DNA from: Beroe forskalii
Lineage: Eukaryota > Ctenophora > Nuda > Beroida > Beroidae
Direction: 5' to 3'
Assembly: GCA_011033025.1 (NCBI GenBank)
Contig: WFMF01000519.1
Location: forward strand, 1 to 64,000
Length of the DNA: 64,000 nucleotides
Position numbers and translations under genes: made by a program. Below the pieces are notes generated by a model. It had not been told where the DNA came from and made no database searches. It saw only the letters and a list, made by a program, of their open reading frames with translations. Of this stretch, positions 1 through 11,593 are shown in pieces. Each line of letters opens with the position of its first letter. Position 1 is the first letter of the stretch.

Positions 1-965
1 TGAAAAAATTTTTGGATTAAATTTTGGTTTGACTTTTAATAATTGCTACAATTTCACGAAAAATTCGCAAAGTAAGCTTTTCTGGAGATATAGCTGTGGT
101 ATTCTGAAACCCGCTAAAACTGCAAACACCTTTCCCTTCATTAATAAACAAGTTCAACTATGATTCGTTTTCCATATGGAGCCTGGTTAACCTCGTTATA
201 TCCAGCTGGGAGAGGTATAAGCGTACAACATCAAATCATTCAGGTAGTTTTCCCAGTGTGACGTCACATTGTTTTCAAAATTAAGGTTACTTAAAAGGTA
301 GGTGTATTTAAAATAAGGTTGGTAAAATTTACGAGCACTTAATTAAGGTGAAATTCGAATCGATCACCTTAATTAAGTGATACCTTAATTTCATGTAATA
401 AGGTATCCTAATGAATATCTTTTTGACTATAGTCTCTTCGCTTTGATACGACAACGCGTGCTCCATGTAACATGTTTAAATTCGAATCCAGAATACACGA
501 ATACAACACATGATCGCAGTGCACGTTGCTTTCATGTGCTTGTGGACTTGCGCTCTCGTTGTACATTAATTAACGTCACTCCTCCGTTAGCAATTATAAC
601 GAAATTGCAATTTTGTGGAGTTTTGGATTGCTGCTAATGTTCAGAAAAATTTTCAACTGAATATTTTAACTTTTAAAACCCGATATGTGGTAAAATTGTA
701 ATTTTTCCCTCTTTAGTTTGTTGCGAATCAGTCCCTCTTTTCAAGCATTCTCCATTTTTCAATATTATAATTTGGTCATTTTGGACAAGGCATAAATTGA
801 ATGAATTAGGGACTTTAGGCTAAGTTTGATTTTACCTCCTAGACCCCACTACATTATTGACTCAATTCGTAGTATTTTTTTGCGCGACCCCTTCTAAGTT
901 TTTATACACTTTGTTTTTGATATTCTGCAATTATGGATTTACGTATATTGTAATAAAGTTTCAAA
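1..965. other. AT-rich non-coding flank
   Basis: No convincing gene is visible. The longest open frame, 64 codons near 443-637, has no recognisable domain and ordinary AT-rich composition. The stretch ends at about 966, where the sulfotransferase tandem duplication begins. Confidence 0.5.
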
Positions 966-1021
966 GCCCTTAGTGGTGCCCCTCCGGGGTTTTCAATCAA
1001 TCAATCAATCAATCAATCAAT
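966..1021 (+). repeat. Short retroelement-like 3' tail with (AATC)n
   Basis: The motif 'AAAGCCCTTAGTGGTGCCC' is followed by a short G-rich stretch and an AATC tetranucleotide run. A related copy lies at 4632-4693, and a fragment without the tail lies near 16101-16135. A conserved 3' end with a simple tetranucleotide tail resembles the 3' end of a SINE or LINE. No body or target duplication is visible, so this is an inference. Confidence 0.4.
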
Positions 1022-1130
1022 GTGGTTAACAATACCGTTGCTATAATAAGATTGCAGATTGTTCATTGTGGTTGCCCAAACTGCAGGTTTTGTAGCCCAG
1101 ATAACATACTTAATACCTTCATTCCATCAG

Positions 1131-2129
1131 ATGGTAAGATTAAGAAAAGCCAATTTCATTGTATTTGCTCTTCTGTCGAGTCTCTACCTCCTTGTGTACC
1201 ACACCCATCATAACATGTCAAGTAAAGAAGCCCCCATCCCGCAACCACCTGACACTGCCCCTAAAAGGAACTCCAGCAGGTATCTGCTAAGTGCGGAGTA
1301 CTCCCATACCATCGTAGTGAGCAGCTTCAGGACGGGTTCCTCCCTCCTTGCAGAGACCCTCGGTCTCGACAGCAATGTGTTCCACGTGTGGGAGCCCCTC
1401 CATAACCAGGACCCTTATCTGACAGCCCTCTCAACTACTCCGGGTACTGGCGAACAGATGCTCAAAGAGTACGTTTCAAACGTCACTACCAAGGTACTGG
1501 GCTGCAAGTTCCCGGACATGGAACCCAGACTTTTCCAGCACATACATAACGACAAACCGTACACGGGCCGGGGTCGGCCTACTATGACAACTTGCAAGGA
1601 GGGCCACGCAAAGAGAGACTCGCTTTGTGTCAAGGAGGAGTGCGAGAAGGTTCCCTTCCACTTGACCAAGTTGGTGAGAGTGTCACTGAGACCGGTATAT
1701 CAGCTGATGGAGGAGTATGGGAACGTGAAGATAATCTGGCTTTACCGAGACCCTCGTGCCGTCTGGAACCGCAGAATAAACTACAGCTGGTGTAAGACGC
1801 CCGAGTCTCTGTGCGGAAAATTAGACGTAATGTGCCGGCAACTCAACGAAAACACGATGCTATTCGAGCAGCTGAAACTCGATCATCCGAGTCAGTTCAT
1901 GGCAATTAGATTTGAGGATATTCTGCAGGAACCCAAAGAGGTGTTGGGTCGTGCGGTACGGTTTACGGGATACAACGAAGCAGAGATCCTCAGTGACTCA
2001 GTACTAGCTCAGTCGTTTAAAGGTGGTGGTGGTGAAAGGCATGATTGGAAATCAGAGCTGGACCCTGTGGAACGGGAGAGGGTTGAGGAGGAGTGCCGGT
2101 ATGGCATGACACAGTTGGGGTATCTGTGA
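1131..2129 (+). CDS. Golgi carbohydrate sulfotransferase (Gal/GlcNAc/GalNAc 6-O type)
   Basis: Predicted type II Golgi enzyme that moves sulfate from PAPS to a sugar of a glycan chain. From the ATG at 1131 it is 332 residues. A short basic N-terminus ('MVRLRK') is followed by one hydrophobic anchor at about residues 8-23, then the luminal domain. The 5'-phosphosulfate-binding loop 'SSFRTGSSLLAE' lies at about 64-75 and the 3'-phosphate-binding motif 'IIWLYRDPRAVWNRR' at about 201-215. A family-typical 'IRFEDIL.EPKEVLGR' block follows. The frame stays open upstream to an ATG at 1059. I prefer 1131 because it places the anchor at the N-terminus, as in the CHST family. A splice acceptor-like CAG directly precedes it, so an upstream exon is possible. 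Substrate cannot be read from sequence. A degraded second copy lies 3.6 kb downstream. Confidence 0.88.
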   Translation: MVRLRKANFIVFALLSSLYLLVYHTHHNMSSKEAPIPQPPDTAPKRNSSRYLLSAEYSHTIVVSSFRTGSSLLAETLGLDSNVFHVWEPLHNQDPYLTALSTTPGTGEQMLKEYVSNVTTKVLGCKFPDMEPRLFQHIHNDKPYTGRGRPTMTTCKEGHAKRDSLCVKEECEKVPFHLTKLVRVSLRPVYQLMEEYGNVKIIWLYRDPRAVWNRRINYSWCKTPESLCGKLDVMCRQLNENTMLFEQLKLDHPSQFMAIRFEDILQEPKEVLGRAVRFTGYNEAEILSDSVLAQSFKGGGGERHDWKSELDPVERERVEEECRYGMTQLGYL

Positions 2130-4566
2130 TGTAACTTTTTGTGGAGTTGCAGTTGGGCTATATTCTGTGATGTAACTGTTTCACATCTAGATCAGGATAC
2201 TGAAATTTCTAAGACAAAATTTGTGTATTATTGTGTAATTATTTGGTTCTAGTGAAGTCTCTTCAATGCTTTCACATGTTAAAAAGCAGGATTTAGTTAT
2301 GGCTTGGGCCTGTAAGGCCATTTATGATCCAAAATGTCCATTTTAGCCCAAAAATTGGAGTTTTTATGAGGCTCTAAATCTTAGAATTGCCCACGATTCA
2401 AAAATAAAAAAGTATCATTTTATTAGTTGGATCAAACTGACATGAAACGTTTCATGAGTTAACTAGTAAAAAATTCCACAGAAAACTCTCTTCTAACTTG
2501 GACATGTATGGGGAAAAATCTGTGAATAACTCTATGATTATTTGGTTCCAATTAACTTTCTGCAATACTGTACCATAGAATAATTAGCAGGATTTAGCCA
2601 TATTCAATTTTATGGCCCAAAAAGTTGATTTTCGCCATAAATTGCATAACCTCCGCGAGACTCCTGTGGGATTCCAATTGGTTCTTCTCTAGGACTCCCG
2701 CACGACTGGAGAACCTTTGGCAGTTTCCTGCAATATTTGAATTTCGCTCTTATGACCCATTTCTAAGGATAATATGGCTACCAAAGTATCTGTATTTAAA
2801 AAATTTCTAGGCGGCCCCAGCATCAATATGACTATTTCATGCGTCTGGTTCAGCCGATCAGTCCCACTTTGCCTGATCTGGTCTGTTTAATCCATTCATA
2901 TAAACATAAAAAATATCATACAGATATTTTGTTGTGATTCGTATTTTGATATATTTGAAAAGAAAGGGCAGTGATGGACTGATAAATTTGATTATTTATT
3001 ATTTATTATTTATTTGACCCAGTTTTAACTGGCCCTTAAGACAGCAATCTCAATGGCCGGTTAGATAAAGGTAATTGCCACTAAGGTTGAGGTTGCAAAT
3101 GGGATGTGTCGCCATTATGATACTGCATATATAATGGTTTAATGATGGATATTTGGTAGCAGGATATTTGTGCGTTAAATTTGTTCCAAAATTTGTCCAA
3201 AATGCTGATTTAACGAGAATTCTTTTTTATTTAAAACTTCTGGAATCTGGACCCATGGTAGTCAAATGAGGCAATAACCTGCACTACACATGATCATGAT
3301 GTTTGGCCCGTCCTGAAAATGTTGTACATTAGAAGTGCAAAGCAATCTTCAATTCCATTGGGCACGTCTTACTCTTATGGATCGTTTTCTATTGCAAATT
3401 GCTTTGCACTTCTTATGTACATTGTACAACATGTACAACATGTCCAATTTGAATTTTCCAGTGCCGTAAAAGCCAAAAAAAAATCGATGATTCCATTGTT
3501 CCATGTTTGTTTAAACATGGAACAGCAGGACCGCCAATAATCACATTGACCGCCTATATCCTCAGTCAAACTCAGACAGCGACGACTTGCCAGCCGCAAA
3601 GGAAACAGATATCGGCGGCGACAACAAACGTATAGATAGCGACAGCGGATGTGTGATTCAGTGACGCTTCCTTCGGAAATCGGGACTGATCAGTGCTGAA
3701 AGTGAGAGTAAACTTTTGAAAAAATATATTGTGTATTAAAGTAAAAGATTTTTTGAAGAAAAATTTTTAAACATTTTCTTTGTAAACGTATGTAAAGTTT
3801 TGCGAACATGGTTAAACATTTGGAAGATTAGTTTATCCAACTCCAAGGCACTTTAAATTTGATTTATGAATCATTTCATCTGTTATTGTTATTGATTTTT
3901 GGTCAATTTGTGATCAAAAAGGAATCATTCGGGTGTGATGTATGGAAATTCTTTGATAAAGTAAAGATACAAAGAAATCTCCTATAGGACTATATATAAT
4001 AACAAAGGCAGTTCGAGCTGCACTCTGCACGTCTTTTGAATTTGTGTGCGCAGCTTGAGTTTGCGCGGCGTATAGAGATAGATAAAATGTCTGTCCGCCG
4101 CGCAAACTTTAGCTGCGCACAAAAGGTGCGCAAACTGCAGTTCGATTCGAACTGTCGCCGTTAGTTTATGTTTGTATATTGATATTAGCTATTTCTTCAT
4201 CTATCTTAATAGTAATACTCATAGTTACTTATAAACCGATCAGAATTCCAATCAATGTTTTAAAATTAGAATTTTCGTGTTATTTTACTCGGTTAATTTT
4301 AAATTTAATACAATTGAAATACGTATTTCTGTGCATACCGCTTGATAACAAGGTAACAGCGCTCGAAGAAGACGCACACTTTTTTCTGTTCGCGCGTCAA
4401 CTTTCTTTAAATTCTGTCGAATGCACAATTTTGCTCGATTTTTTAGAGTCCTCCCGAAATCGAGCGGTTTGCATACTGACACATGTGTTATACTTATCAA
4501 TATCAAATGAGAATCTGAAATGTTCAATGTGAATTGTGAAGATGTTAATTATATTGATACTTTCAG
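2130..4566. other. Non-coding 3' part of duplication copy 1
   Basis: No gene is supported here. The stretch contains the likely sulfotransferase 3' region, a TTATTTA-type simple repeat near 2990-3015, and a CG-containing inverted repeat near 4020-4140. All of it recurs in copy 2, so the short open frames here are duplicated non-coding sequence. Confidence 0.6.
4020..4150. repeat. Inverted-repeat hairpin (MITE-like)
   Basis: Arms of the type 'GTGCGCAGCTTGAGTTTGCG' face each other around 'TAGAGATAGATAAAATG'. The same hairpin is at about 8525-8650 in copy 2, so it predates the duplication. It has no coding capacity, and its family is unknown. Confidence 0.5.
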
Positions 4567-4657
4567 ATAGATTAGTGCTGGTATTTGAGTTTACTTCTGT
4601 TACTACGTGTGCCTTTGCTCTTTTCAAGAGAAGGCCTTAGTGGTGCCTCGAAGGGTT

Positions 4658-4689
<32 letters not shown>

Positions 4690-4695
<6 letters not shown>

Positions 4696-5760
4696 GTGGT
4701 TAACAATACCGTTGCTATAATAGATTGCAGATTGTTCATTGTGGTTGCCCAAACTGCAATTCTGTGGCCAGATAACATAATACCTTCATTCCATCAAGAT
4801 GATTAGAAAAAGCCAATTTCATTGTATTTGCTCTTCTGTCAGTCTCACTCCCTTATTCCACACCCATCATAACATGTCAAGTAAAGAAGCCCCATCCCAC
4901 AACCACTGACACTAAAAGGAACTCCAGCAGGTAACTGGTGGTGCCTCCCCGCCCACCATCGTAGTAGCAACTGGGACTGGTCCTCCTTCTTGCAGAGACC
5001 CTCGGTGTCTCGACAACTGTCATGTTCCACGATGGCCAGGGCCTCATAACAGTTCCCTTATCTGACCGCCTCTCAGCTACTCGGGTACTGGCGAGGCAGA
5101 TGCCTCAAAGTGCGATTTCACAAACTGTCGCCTACCAGGGTCACAGGCTGCAAGTTCCCGGACATGGAACTCAGACTTTTCCAGCACATACATAACGAAA
5201 AACCCGTACACAGGCCGGGGTCAGCCTACTATGACCAGCACGAGAGGGGCCACCAAGAGACTCCTTTGTGTCAAGGAGGAGTGCGGGTTCCTTCCATGAC
5301 CAAATTGGTGAGAGTGTCACTGAGACAGTATATCAGCTGATGGAGGAGTATGGGAACGTGAAGATAATCTGGCTTTACCGGACCCTCGTGCCGTCTGGAA
5401 CCGGAGAATAAACTACAGCTGGTGTAAGACACTTGAGTCCTGTGCAGAAGAAATTAGACGTTATGTACTTAAGCAGCTCAACGAAAAACACGATGTTATT
5501 CGAGCAGCTGAAACTCGATCATCCGAGTCAGTTCATAGCAATTAGATTTGAGGATATTCTGCAAGGACCGAAAGAGGTGTTGGGTCGTGCGGTACGGTTT
5601 ACGGGATACAACGAAGCAGAGATCTCAGTGACTCAGTACTAGCTCAGTCGTTTTAAAGGTGGCGGTGGTGAGAGGCATGATTGGAAATCAGAGCTGGACC
5701 CTGTGGAACGGAGGGTTGGAGGAGCGATGGCATGACACAGTTGGGTATCTGGCAATATAA
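4690..5760 (+). pseudogene. Carbohydrate sulfotransferase pseudogene
   Basis: This is a clear relative of the gene at 1131-2129, recognisable from the anchor region to the C-terminus, but no continuous frame survives. Fragments in different frames keep family blocks, for example the 'LFEQLKLDHPSQF' and 'EVLGRAVRFTGYNE' stretches near 5490-5620. Many one- to few-base deletions break it, and the 5'-phosphosulfate loop region near 4950-5000 is scrambled. The damage looks like neutral decay. Low-quality sequence is a less likely alternative, because flanking non-coding DNA aligns well. Confidence 0.85.
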
Positions 5761-6466
5761 GCTGTTTGTGGGTGCCAAGTTGGGCTATATTCTCATGATG
5801 TAACTGTTTCATCTAGATCAGATACTGAAATTTCTAAGACAAATTTAGTATTAAGTGTAATTTTTGGTTTCTGATAAGGCTCTTCAATGCTTGTTAAAAA
5901 GCAAGTTTAGTTATGGCATGGGCAAAATTTAAAAAAATGTCCATTTGGCCCAAAAATTGGGTTTATAATCAAATCGTGATTCAAAAATAAAAATATCGTT
6001 GGATCAAACTGAGTTGAAACGTTTCATGAGTTAACTAGTAAATTCCACAGAAAACTCTCTTCTAACTTGGACATGTATGGGAAAAAATCTGTGAATAACT
6101 CTATGATTATTTGGTTCCAATTAACTCTGCAATACTGTACCATAGAATAAAGCAGGATTTAGCCATATTTAATTTTATGGCCCAAAAAGTTGATTTTCGC
6201 CATAAATTGCATAACCTCCGCGGGACTCCTGTGGGATTCCAATTGGTCCTTCTCTAGGACTCCCGCACGACTGGAGAACCTTTGGCAGTTTCCTGCAATA
6301 TTTGAATTTCGCTCTTATGACCCATTTCTAAGGATAATATGCAGCTACCAAAGTATCTGTATTTAAAAATTTCTAGGCGGCCCCAGCATCAATATGACTA
6401 TGTCATGCGTCTGGTTCAGCCGATCAGTCCCACTTTGCCTGATCTGGTCTGTATAATCCATTCATA

Positions 6467-7408
6467 TCTTACTATATATAATGCGTGTTGTTAATATATA
6501 TATATTTATTTATGGCTGGCGGTACGTTTTCAAGTAGGCAACGAAATTCTTTTTTCATCGTGTTGCAAAAACTTTATAATGAATCAGAAAAATATAGAAT
6601 TTTTGCGGCCACCCTGAGGGGGAGTGGGATGCCACGCCCTTTTTTTCGTCAAAATTAAAGTTTCAATTTTTAAATTCCTTCGCCATCGAGTTCCTTATGA
6701 TGAATAAAATTTTGAGAATTTTGTCCGCAATATTGGGTTACCCTGAGGGGCGTGGGAGGCCACGCCCTTTTTGCAAAATTAAAATTTCAATTTTAAAAAA
6801 TTCTTTCGCCATTGTGTTGCTTATAATGAATAAAAAATTTTGAGGATTTTTCCCGCAATATTACAGGTCGCCCCGAGGGCGTGAGGGGCCACGCCCTTTT
6901 TCCGTCAAATTAAACTTTCGAATTTTTCAAAATTCCTTCGCCATCGAGTTGTTACTTATGATGAATAAATTTTGAGAATTTTGTCCGAATTATTGGGTCA
7001 CCCTGAGGGGCGTGGGAGGCCCGCCCTTTATTTCGCAAAATAAAGTTTCGAATTTTTCGAAATTCCTTCGCCATCAAGTTGCTTATGATCAGTTAAGCTT
7101 TTGAAATTTTGTCCGCATGATTGGGTCGCCCTGAGGGGCGTGGGAGGCCACGCCCTTTTCCGCGAAAAATTAAAATTCGAATTTTTCAAAATTCTTCCGC
7201 CATCGAGTTGCTTATGATGAGTAAAGGTTTTGAGAATATTGTCGGCAATATTGGGTTACCGTTGAGGGGCGTGGGAACCTTTTTTCGCAGAAATTAAGTT
7301 TCAATTTCCCCTCCAAACTCGCACGGTCAAATCACTGTCAAAGGGACATGTGGCCGTTAGCTCATGCGGCTGCCATCATTCGCCGTCCGTAGGACGGGAA
7401 CCGACTAG
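6467..7408 (+). mobile_element. Non-autonomous Helitron with internal tandem repeats
   Basis: The element starts 'TCTTACTATATATAATGCG' and ends 'GAACCGACTAG'. Just before the end is a perfect 6-bp hairpin, CCGTCC-GTA-GGACGG (7383-7397). It sits between A (6466) and T (7409). The duplicate locus at 2900/2901 reads A-T with no insert, which gives the exact empty site. TC start, CTAG end, terminal hairpin and A^T insertion are the Helitron hallmarks. The 942-bp body has no Rep or helicase frame. It carries about six units of roughly 125-140 bp around 'CCCTGAGGGGCGTGGGAGG', a layout known from Helitron-like elements with central tandem repeats in marine invertebrates. Confidence 0.85.
6600..7285 (+). 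repeat. Internal tandem array of the Helitron
   Basis: Six diverged units begin near 6607, 6729, 6868, 6997, 7124 and 7256. Each contains 'CCCTGAGGGGCGTGGGAGGC' or a variant, followed by a T-rich segment and 'TTCCTTCGCCATCGAGTTGC'. The period is about 125-140 bp. The array lies wholly inside the element at 6467-7408. Confidence 0.85.
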
Positions 7409-8683
7409 TAAACATAAAGAAAATATCATACAGATATTTTGTTGTGATTCGTATTTTGATATATATGAAAAGAAAGGGCAGTGATGGACTGATAAATTTG
7501 ATTATTTATTATTTATTATTTATTTGACCCAGTTTTAACTGGCCCTTAAGACAGCAATCTCAATGGCCGGTTAGATAAAGGTAATTGCCACTAAGGTTGA
7601 GGTTGTAACTGGGATGTGTCGCCATTATGATACTGCATATAATGGTTTGTTGATGCTGAAAATAACCTGTAGCAGATATTTGTGCGTTAAATTTGATCCA
7701 AAATTTGTCCAAAATGCTGATTTAACGAGAATTCTTTTTTATTTAAAACTTCTGGAATCTGGACCCATGGTAGTCAAATGAGGCAATAACCTGCACTACA
7801 CATGATCATGATGTTTGGCCCATCCTGAAAATGTTGTACATTAGAAGTGCAAAGTAACCTGCAATTCCATTGGGCACGTCTTACTCTTATGGATCGTTTT
7901 CTATTGCAAATTGCTTTGCACTTCTTATGTACATTGTACAACATGTCCAATTTGAATTTTCCAGTGCCGTAAAAGCCAAAAAAATCGATGATTCCATTGT
8001 TCCATGTTTGTTTAAACATGGAACAGCAGGACCGCCAATAATCACATTGACCGCCTATATCCTCAGTCAAACTCAGACAGCGACGACTTGCCAGCCGCAA
8101 AGGAAACAGATATCGGCGGCGACAACAAACGTATAGATAGCGACAGCGGATGTGTGATTCAGTGACGTTTGCTTCGGAAATCGGGACTGATCAGTGCTGA
8201 AAGTAAGAGTAAACTTTTGAAAAAATATATTGTGTATTAAAGTAAAAGAATAAAGATTTTTTGAAGAAAAATTTTTAAACATTTTCTTTGTAAACGTATG
8301 TAAAGTTTTGCGAACATGGTTAAACATTTGGAAGATTAGTTTATCCAACTCCAAGGCACTTTAAATTTGATTTATGAATCATTTCATCTGTTATTGTTAT
8401 TGATTTTTGGTCAATTTGTGATCAAAAAGGAATCATTCGGGTGTGATGTATGGAAATTCTTTGATAAAGTAAAGATACAAAGAAATCTCCTATAGGACTA
8501 TAACAAAGGCAGTTCGAGCTGCACTCTGCACGTCTTTTGAATTTGTGTGCGCAGCTTGAATTTGCGCGGCGTATAGAGATAGATAAAATGTCTGTCCGCC
8601 ACGCAAACTTTAGCTGCGCACAAAAGGTGCGCAAACTGCAGTTCGATTTGAACTGTCGCCGTTAGTTTATGTTTATATATTGA

Positions 8684-9373
8684 CTAGAAAGGTCCGTTGG
8701 GCCTGCCAGATGATACAGGACCAAATAATAAGCTCTCAAAAAGTTTATGAAGGAGCAAACTTGACCATCATTCTTTAGTTACAAGTGATGCTGGACCGTG
8801 CAAGTTTTGATCTTATAATTTGAACTTGTAGAATGAACTTAAATCTGAAAATTAAAACCGAGTATCGTACCTGAACGTAGAATCAAAGCATTGATTTAAG
8901 CCAAGAGCAGTATTCATAAGCGCAATGTGCAATGCCCCAAATTCGATTCAATTTGATTTTTGATTTTGTTCAATCTTAAATTGCTGTAAATTCACATTTT
9001 TCCGTTAATCATCAACTCAGAATTGATTTAAATCGACCAACGTCTGTCATTGATTTATGAAGAGATGCTAACGGAAATAGCTTCCACGATGCAAGCCATA
9101 CCCGTTCTCTATTTCCAGATCTTGAATTTCAAATGAAAACAGTAAACACTTCGTTTGTTCAAACGCTAAAACGCAGCAATCAACAACGTATCAGAAAGTA
9201 CTCGCATAAAATTGATCATAATCTGCACGTGCAGAATATCTGTATCCATAGCAACGGCGCAACTAAGCCCAGCTCAGCCTTCCTTTCTCTTGATATCATC
9301 TTGGCAAGCTCAAATTTAATTGTATACGGCGGCACAAACATTATTCACGTGTGAATTCATTTTATATTAAAGA
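8684..9373 (-). mobile_element. Probable second non-autonomous Helitron, reverse orientation
   Basis: Copy 2 has a 690-bp insert here that copy 1 lacks; the empty site is A4182/T4183. On the plus strand the insert begins CTAG and ends GA, flanked by A and T. On the minus strand this is a TC...CTAG element inserted between A and T. An imperfect short hairpin (GGCCC-AAC-GGACC) lies just before CTAG. The ends and empty site fit a Helitron, but the hairpin is weak and no coding remains, so confidence is lower than for 6467-7408. Confidence 0.6.
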
Positions 9374-9957
9374 TATTAGCTATTTCTTCATCTATCTTAA
9401 TACTCATAGTTACTTATAAACCGATCAGAATTCCAATCAATGTTTTAAAATTAGAATTTTCGTGTTATTTTACTCGGTTAATTTTAAATTGTATTATTGA
9501 AATACGTATTTCTATTGCATGTACCAACGGATAACAAGGTAACAGCGCTCGAAGAAGACGCACACTTTTTTCTGTTCGCGCGTCAACTTTCTTTAATTTT
9601 AAATTCTGTCGAATGCACGATTTTGCTCGATTTTTTAGAGTCCTCCCGAAATCGAGCGGTTTGCATACTGCCACATGCGTTATACTTATCAATATCAAAT
9701 GAGAATCTGAAATGTTCAATGTGAATTGTGAAGATGTTAATTATATTGATACTTTCAGTTTCAGACAAATTATAGGATTTATTGTTCTGGAACATCATCA
9801 TGGTAAAACTGTAAAGTGAATTAGGGTCAGAATTTTCTGTAGGTTTTGGGTTGCCACATGCTATGTGTCCCTGTTTTTCGGGTACGTCTCCCATGTAAAC
9901 GGGAGCCTTCATTATCTATGACAATGACGTCACTCAGAAAAATATAATTAAGCGCAC

Positions 9958-10386
9958 CTAGCGCTTTAAGCATTAGGGTTAGGGTTCTGATTAGGGTCAG
10001 GATTTGTTAGGTTCAGGTTTAGGATTAAGGTTAGGGTTTTGGTTAGGGCAATGGTTAGGTTTAGGATACATAAAAATTGACGTTTAGATCTGTGACGTCA
10101 CTCAGAGCCGTTTATATGGGAGAGATACCTTTGAGCGCCTTTTCTTCGAGTTCGAAAATAGGTCCTACAGGTACAACGTAGGACACCGACAAGTTTTGGT
10201 ATGTCTCCCATATTGATATAAACGGCTGAGTGACATCCCAGATCTAAACGTCAATTTTTCTGTATCCTAAACCTAACCATAGCCCTAACCAAAACCCTAA
10301 AGTTAACCTTTAAGTTTATTCTAACCCTAACCCTAACAAATCCTGACCCTAATCCTGGCCCTAACCTTAGTCATAAAGTGCTAAAG
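9958..10386. repeat. Foldback element with telomere-like repeat arms
   Basis: Two arms of about 190 bp face each other around a centre near 10,170. The left arm reads as degenerate TTAGGG-type repeats followed by 'AAAATTGACGTTTAGATC' and 'GCCGTTTATATGGGAGA'. The right arm is its inverse and ends in CCCTAA-type repeats. The symmetry and the non-telomeric core argue for a foldback transposon rather than a true interstitial telomere. No clear target duplication was found. Confidence 0.65.
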
Positions 10387-11160
10387 TTTAACCATCCACG
10401 GCCACATTTCCATTTGGACGTCACCTTTGCACCTTTCAGTTTCAGGCAGAAAAAGGGAAGCCGCGCCGGACATATTCGCCAGTCGAGACGGAGAAGCGTT
10501 GTCGTTCGTAGGATGTTACCCTACCCTCGCGCGCGCGGCGCAACGTTCCACATTTGGACGTCACTTTGCGCCTTCGGCAAGGGAAGAAAGGCTAAGGGAC
10601 GGACATCGCCCGTCGACGTTGTCGTACGGTGTATGACCCGCTGATCGACAGCGGCGCTGATTCTCGAAAGGGTCTGTCAACGTCAGCCGAAACGCGAACG
10701 CCTTTAACCCAGGTGGATCCACCTTTTGAAGCGCGGCGTATTACGCCGCGCTTGGGTGCTTTTTAATGCGCGTTGCATTGAAGTACTTTGCACGCAGCAA
10801 AAAGCACCCAGGCGCGGCCTAATACGCCGCGCCCCAAAAGGTCGAGACACCTGGGTTAATTGCTAAATACCCCTGCACGAGCTTATAGGAACTTAGGAAG
10901 CGAACAACTACAAGTGCAAGTATTTAGCAAGCGCGGCTCGCTGTTTTTAACGAGCGAGCTGTCACTGACAGTGTCAGTGAAAGAGCTGCGTATGAGGATG
11001 AAAAACCGCCTTCGGTGGACGCACGCTCACCGAAGGCAAGGGGGTCAGACAACGTCCGACAAAATAATTGAGACGCTATCTTGGAATTAAAAATTGAAAG
11101 TATTTCACAGAAAACTACTTGAAATTTGAAACTGACAATCTCGTTCACTCAACATCGAAA
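10387..11160. repeat. CG-rich repeat island with hairpins
   Basis: This is strongly CG-dinucleotide-rich sequence unlike its AT-rich surroundings. It holds motifs recurring elsewhere in the window, such as 'GGATGTTACCCTACCCT' (also near 47,756). A hairpin at 10704-10859 has ends 'TTAACCCAGGTG' and 'CACCTGGGTTAA' and inner 'GCGCGGCGTATTACGCCGCGC'-type palindromes. Short open frames here lack domains, and I do not call genes. Confidence 0.6.
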
Positions 11161-11593
11161 ATCTTCAATATTAATAGGATGAGTTCTGGATTATGTTTGT
11201 AACATTTCTTCATCGCACCGCCTAGGAACTGGAAAACAAACATTTTCAAACAAATAGCTGACCAGGCGTCTGAACAACATCACAAATGCGTGAATCATAG
11301 CACGAGATTTCACGATTCATCAAATTAACATCATTGAAAAGAGTAAGATAATTTTATCTGAGAAATGATACCCCATGCAACAAAAGTAAAGATCTTCTGT
11401 GTTCTGATGTCAAATATCATACAAACTGACGATACTCTGAAAATTTCTTTCAAAGAAAGTTGATTATTCTGAAATTACTGAAATTGTTGTCGGCGCCGGG
11501 CCTTTTCATGTAAATATGTATGATATCGAGAATAGCAATGTCAACAACATGAACATGTTAAGAAAGGGTGTAAATGCTGCAGTCCGGGGTAGC
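11160..11593. other. 3' flank of the TDP-43 gene
   Basis: AT-rich, with no gene seen. As the TDP-43 gene runs on the minus strand and stops at 11594, this stretch should contain its 3' untranslated region. Confidence 0.4.

Larger units (their letters stand above)
966..4566 (+). repeat. Tandem duplication, copy 1
   Basis: This segment is repeated in the same orientation at about 4632-9762. Both copies begin with a 'CTTAGTGGTGCC' motif and a run of AATC tetranucleotides, continue through a sulfotransferase sequence, and end near 'TTATATTGATACTTTCAG'. Copy 1 keeps an intact sulfotransferase frame and lacks two large insertions seen in copy 2. Positions 2900/2901 and 4182/4183 are the empty sites of those insertions. 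Boundaries were set by eye. Confidence 0.85.
4632..9762 (+). repeat. Tandem duplication, copy 2 (decayed and enlarged)
   Basis: Second copy of the 966-4566 segment. It is about 1.5 kb longer, almost entirely because of two insertions at 6467-7408 and 8684-9373. The sulfotransferase part carries many small deletions, while the non-coding 3' part (about 7410-8680) stays very close to copy 1. That uneven divergence is notable. Confidence 0.85.

Noticed and set aside
4585-5642. Possible second functional sulfotransferase
   Set aside because: No continuous frame; the phosphosulfate-binding loop is destroyed and frames switch repeatedly.
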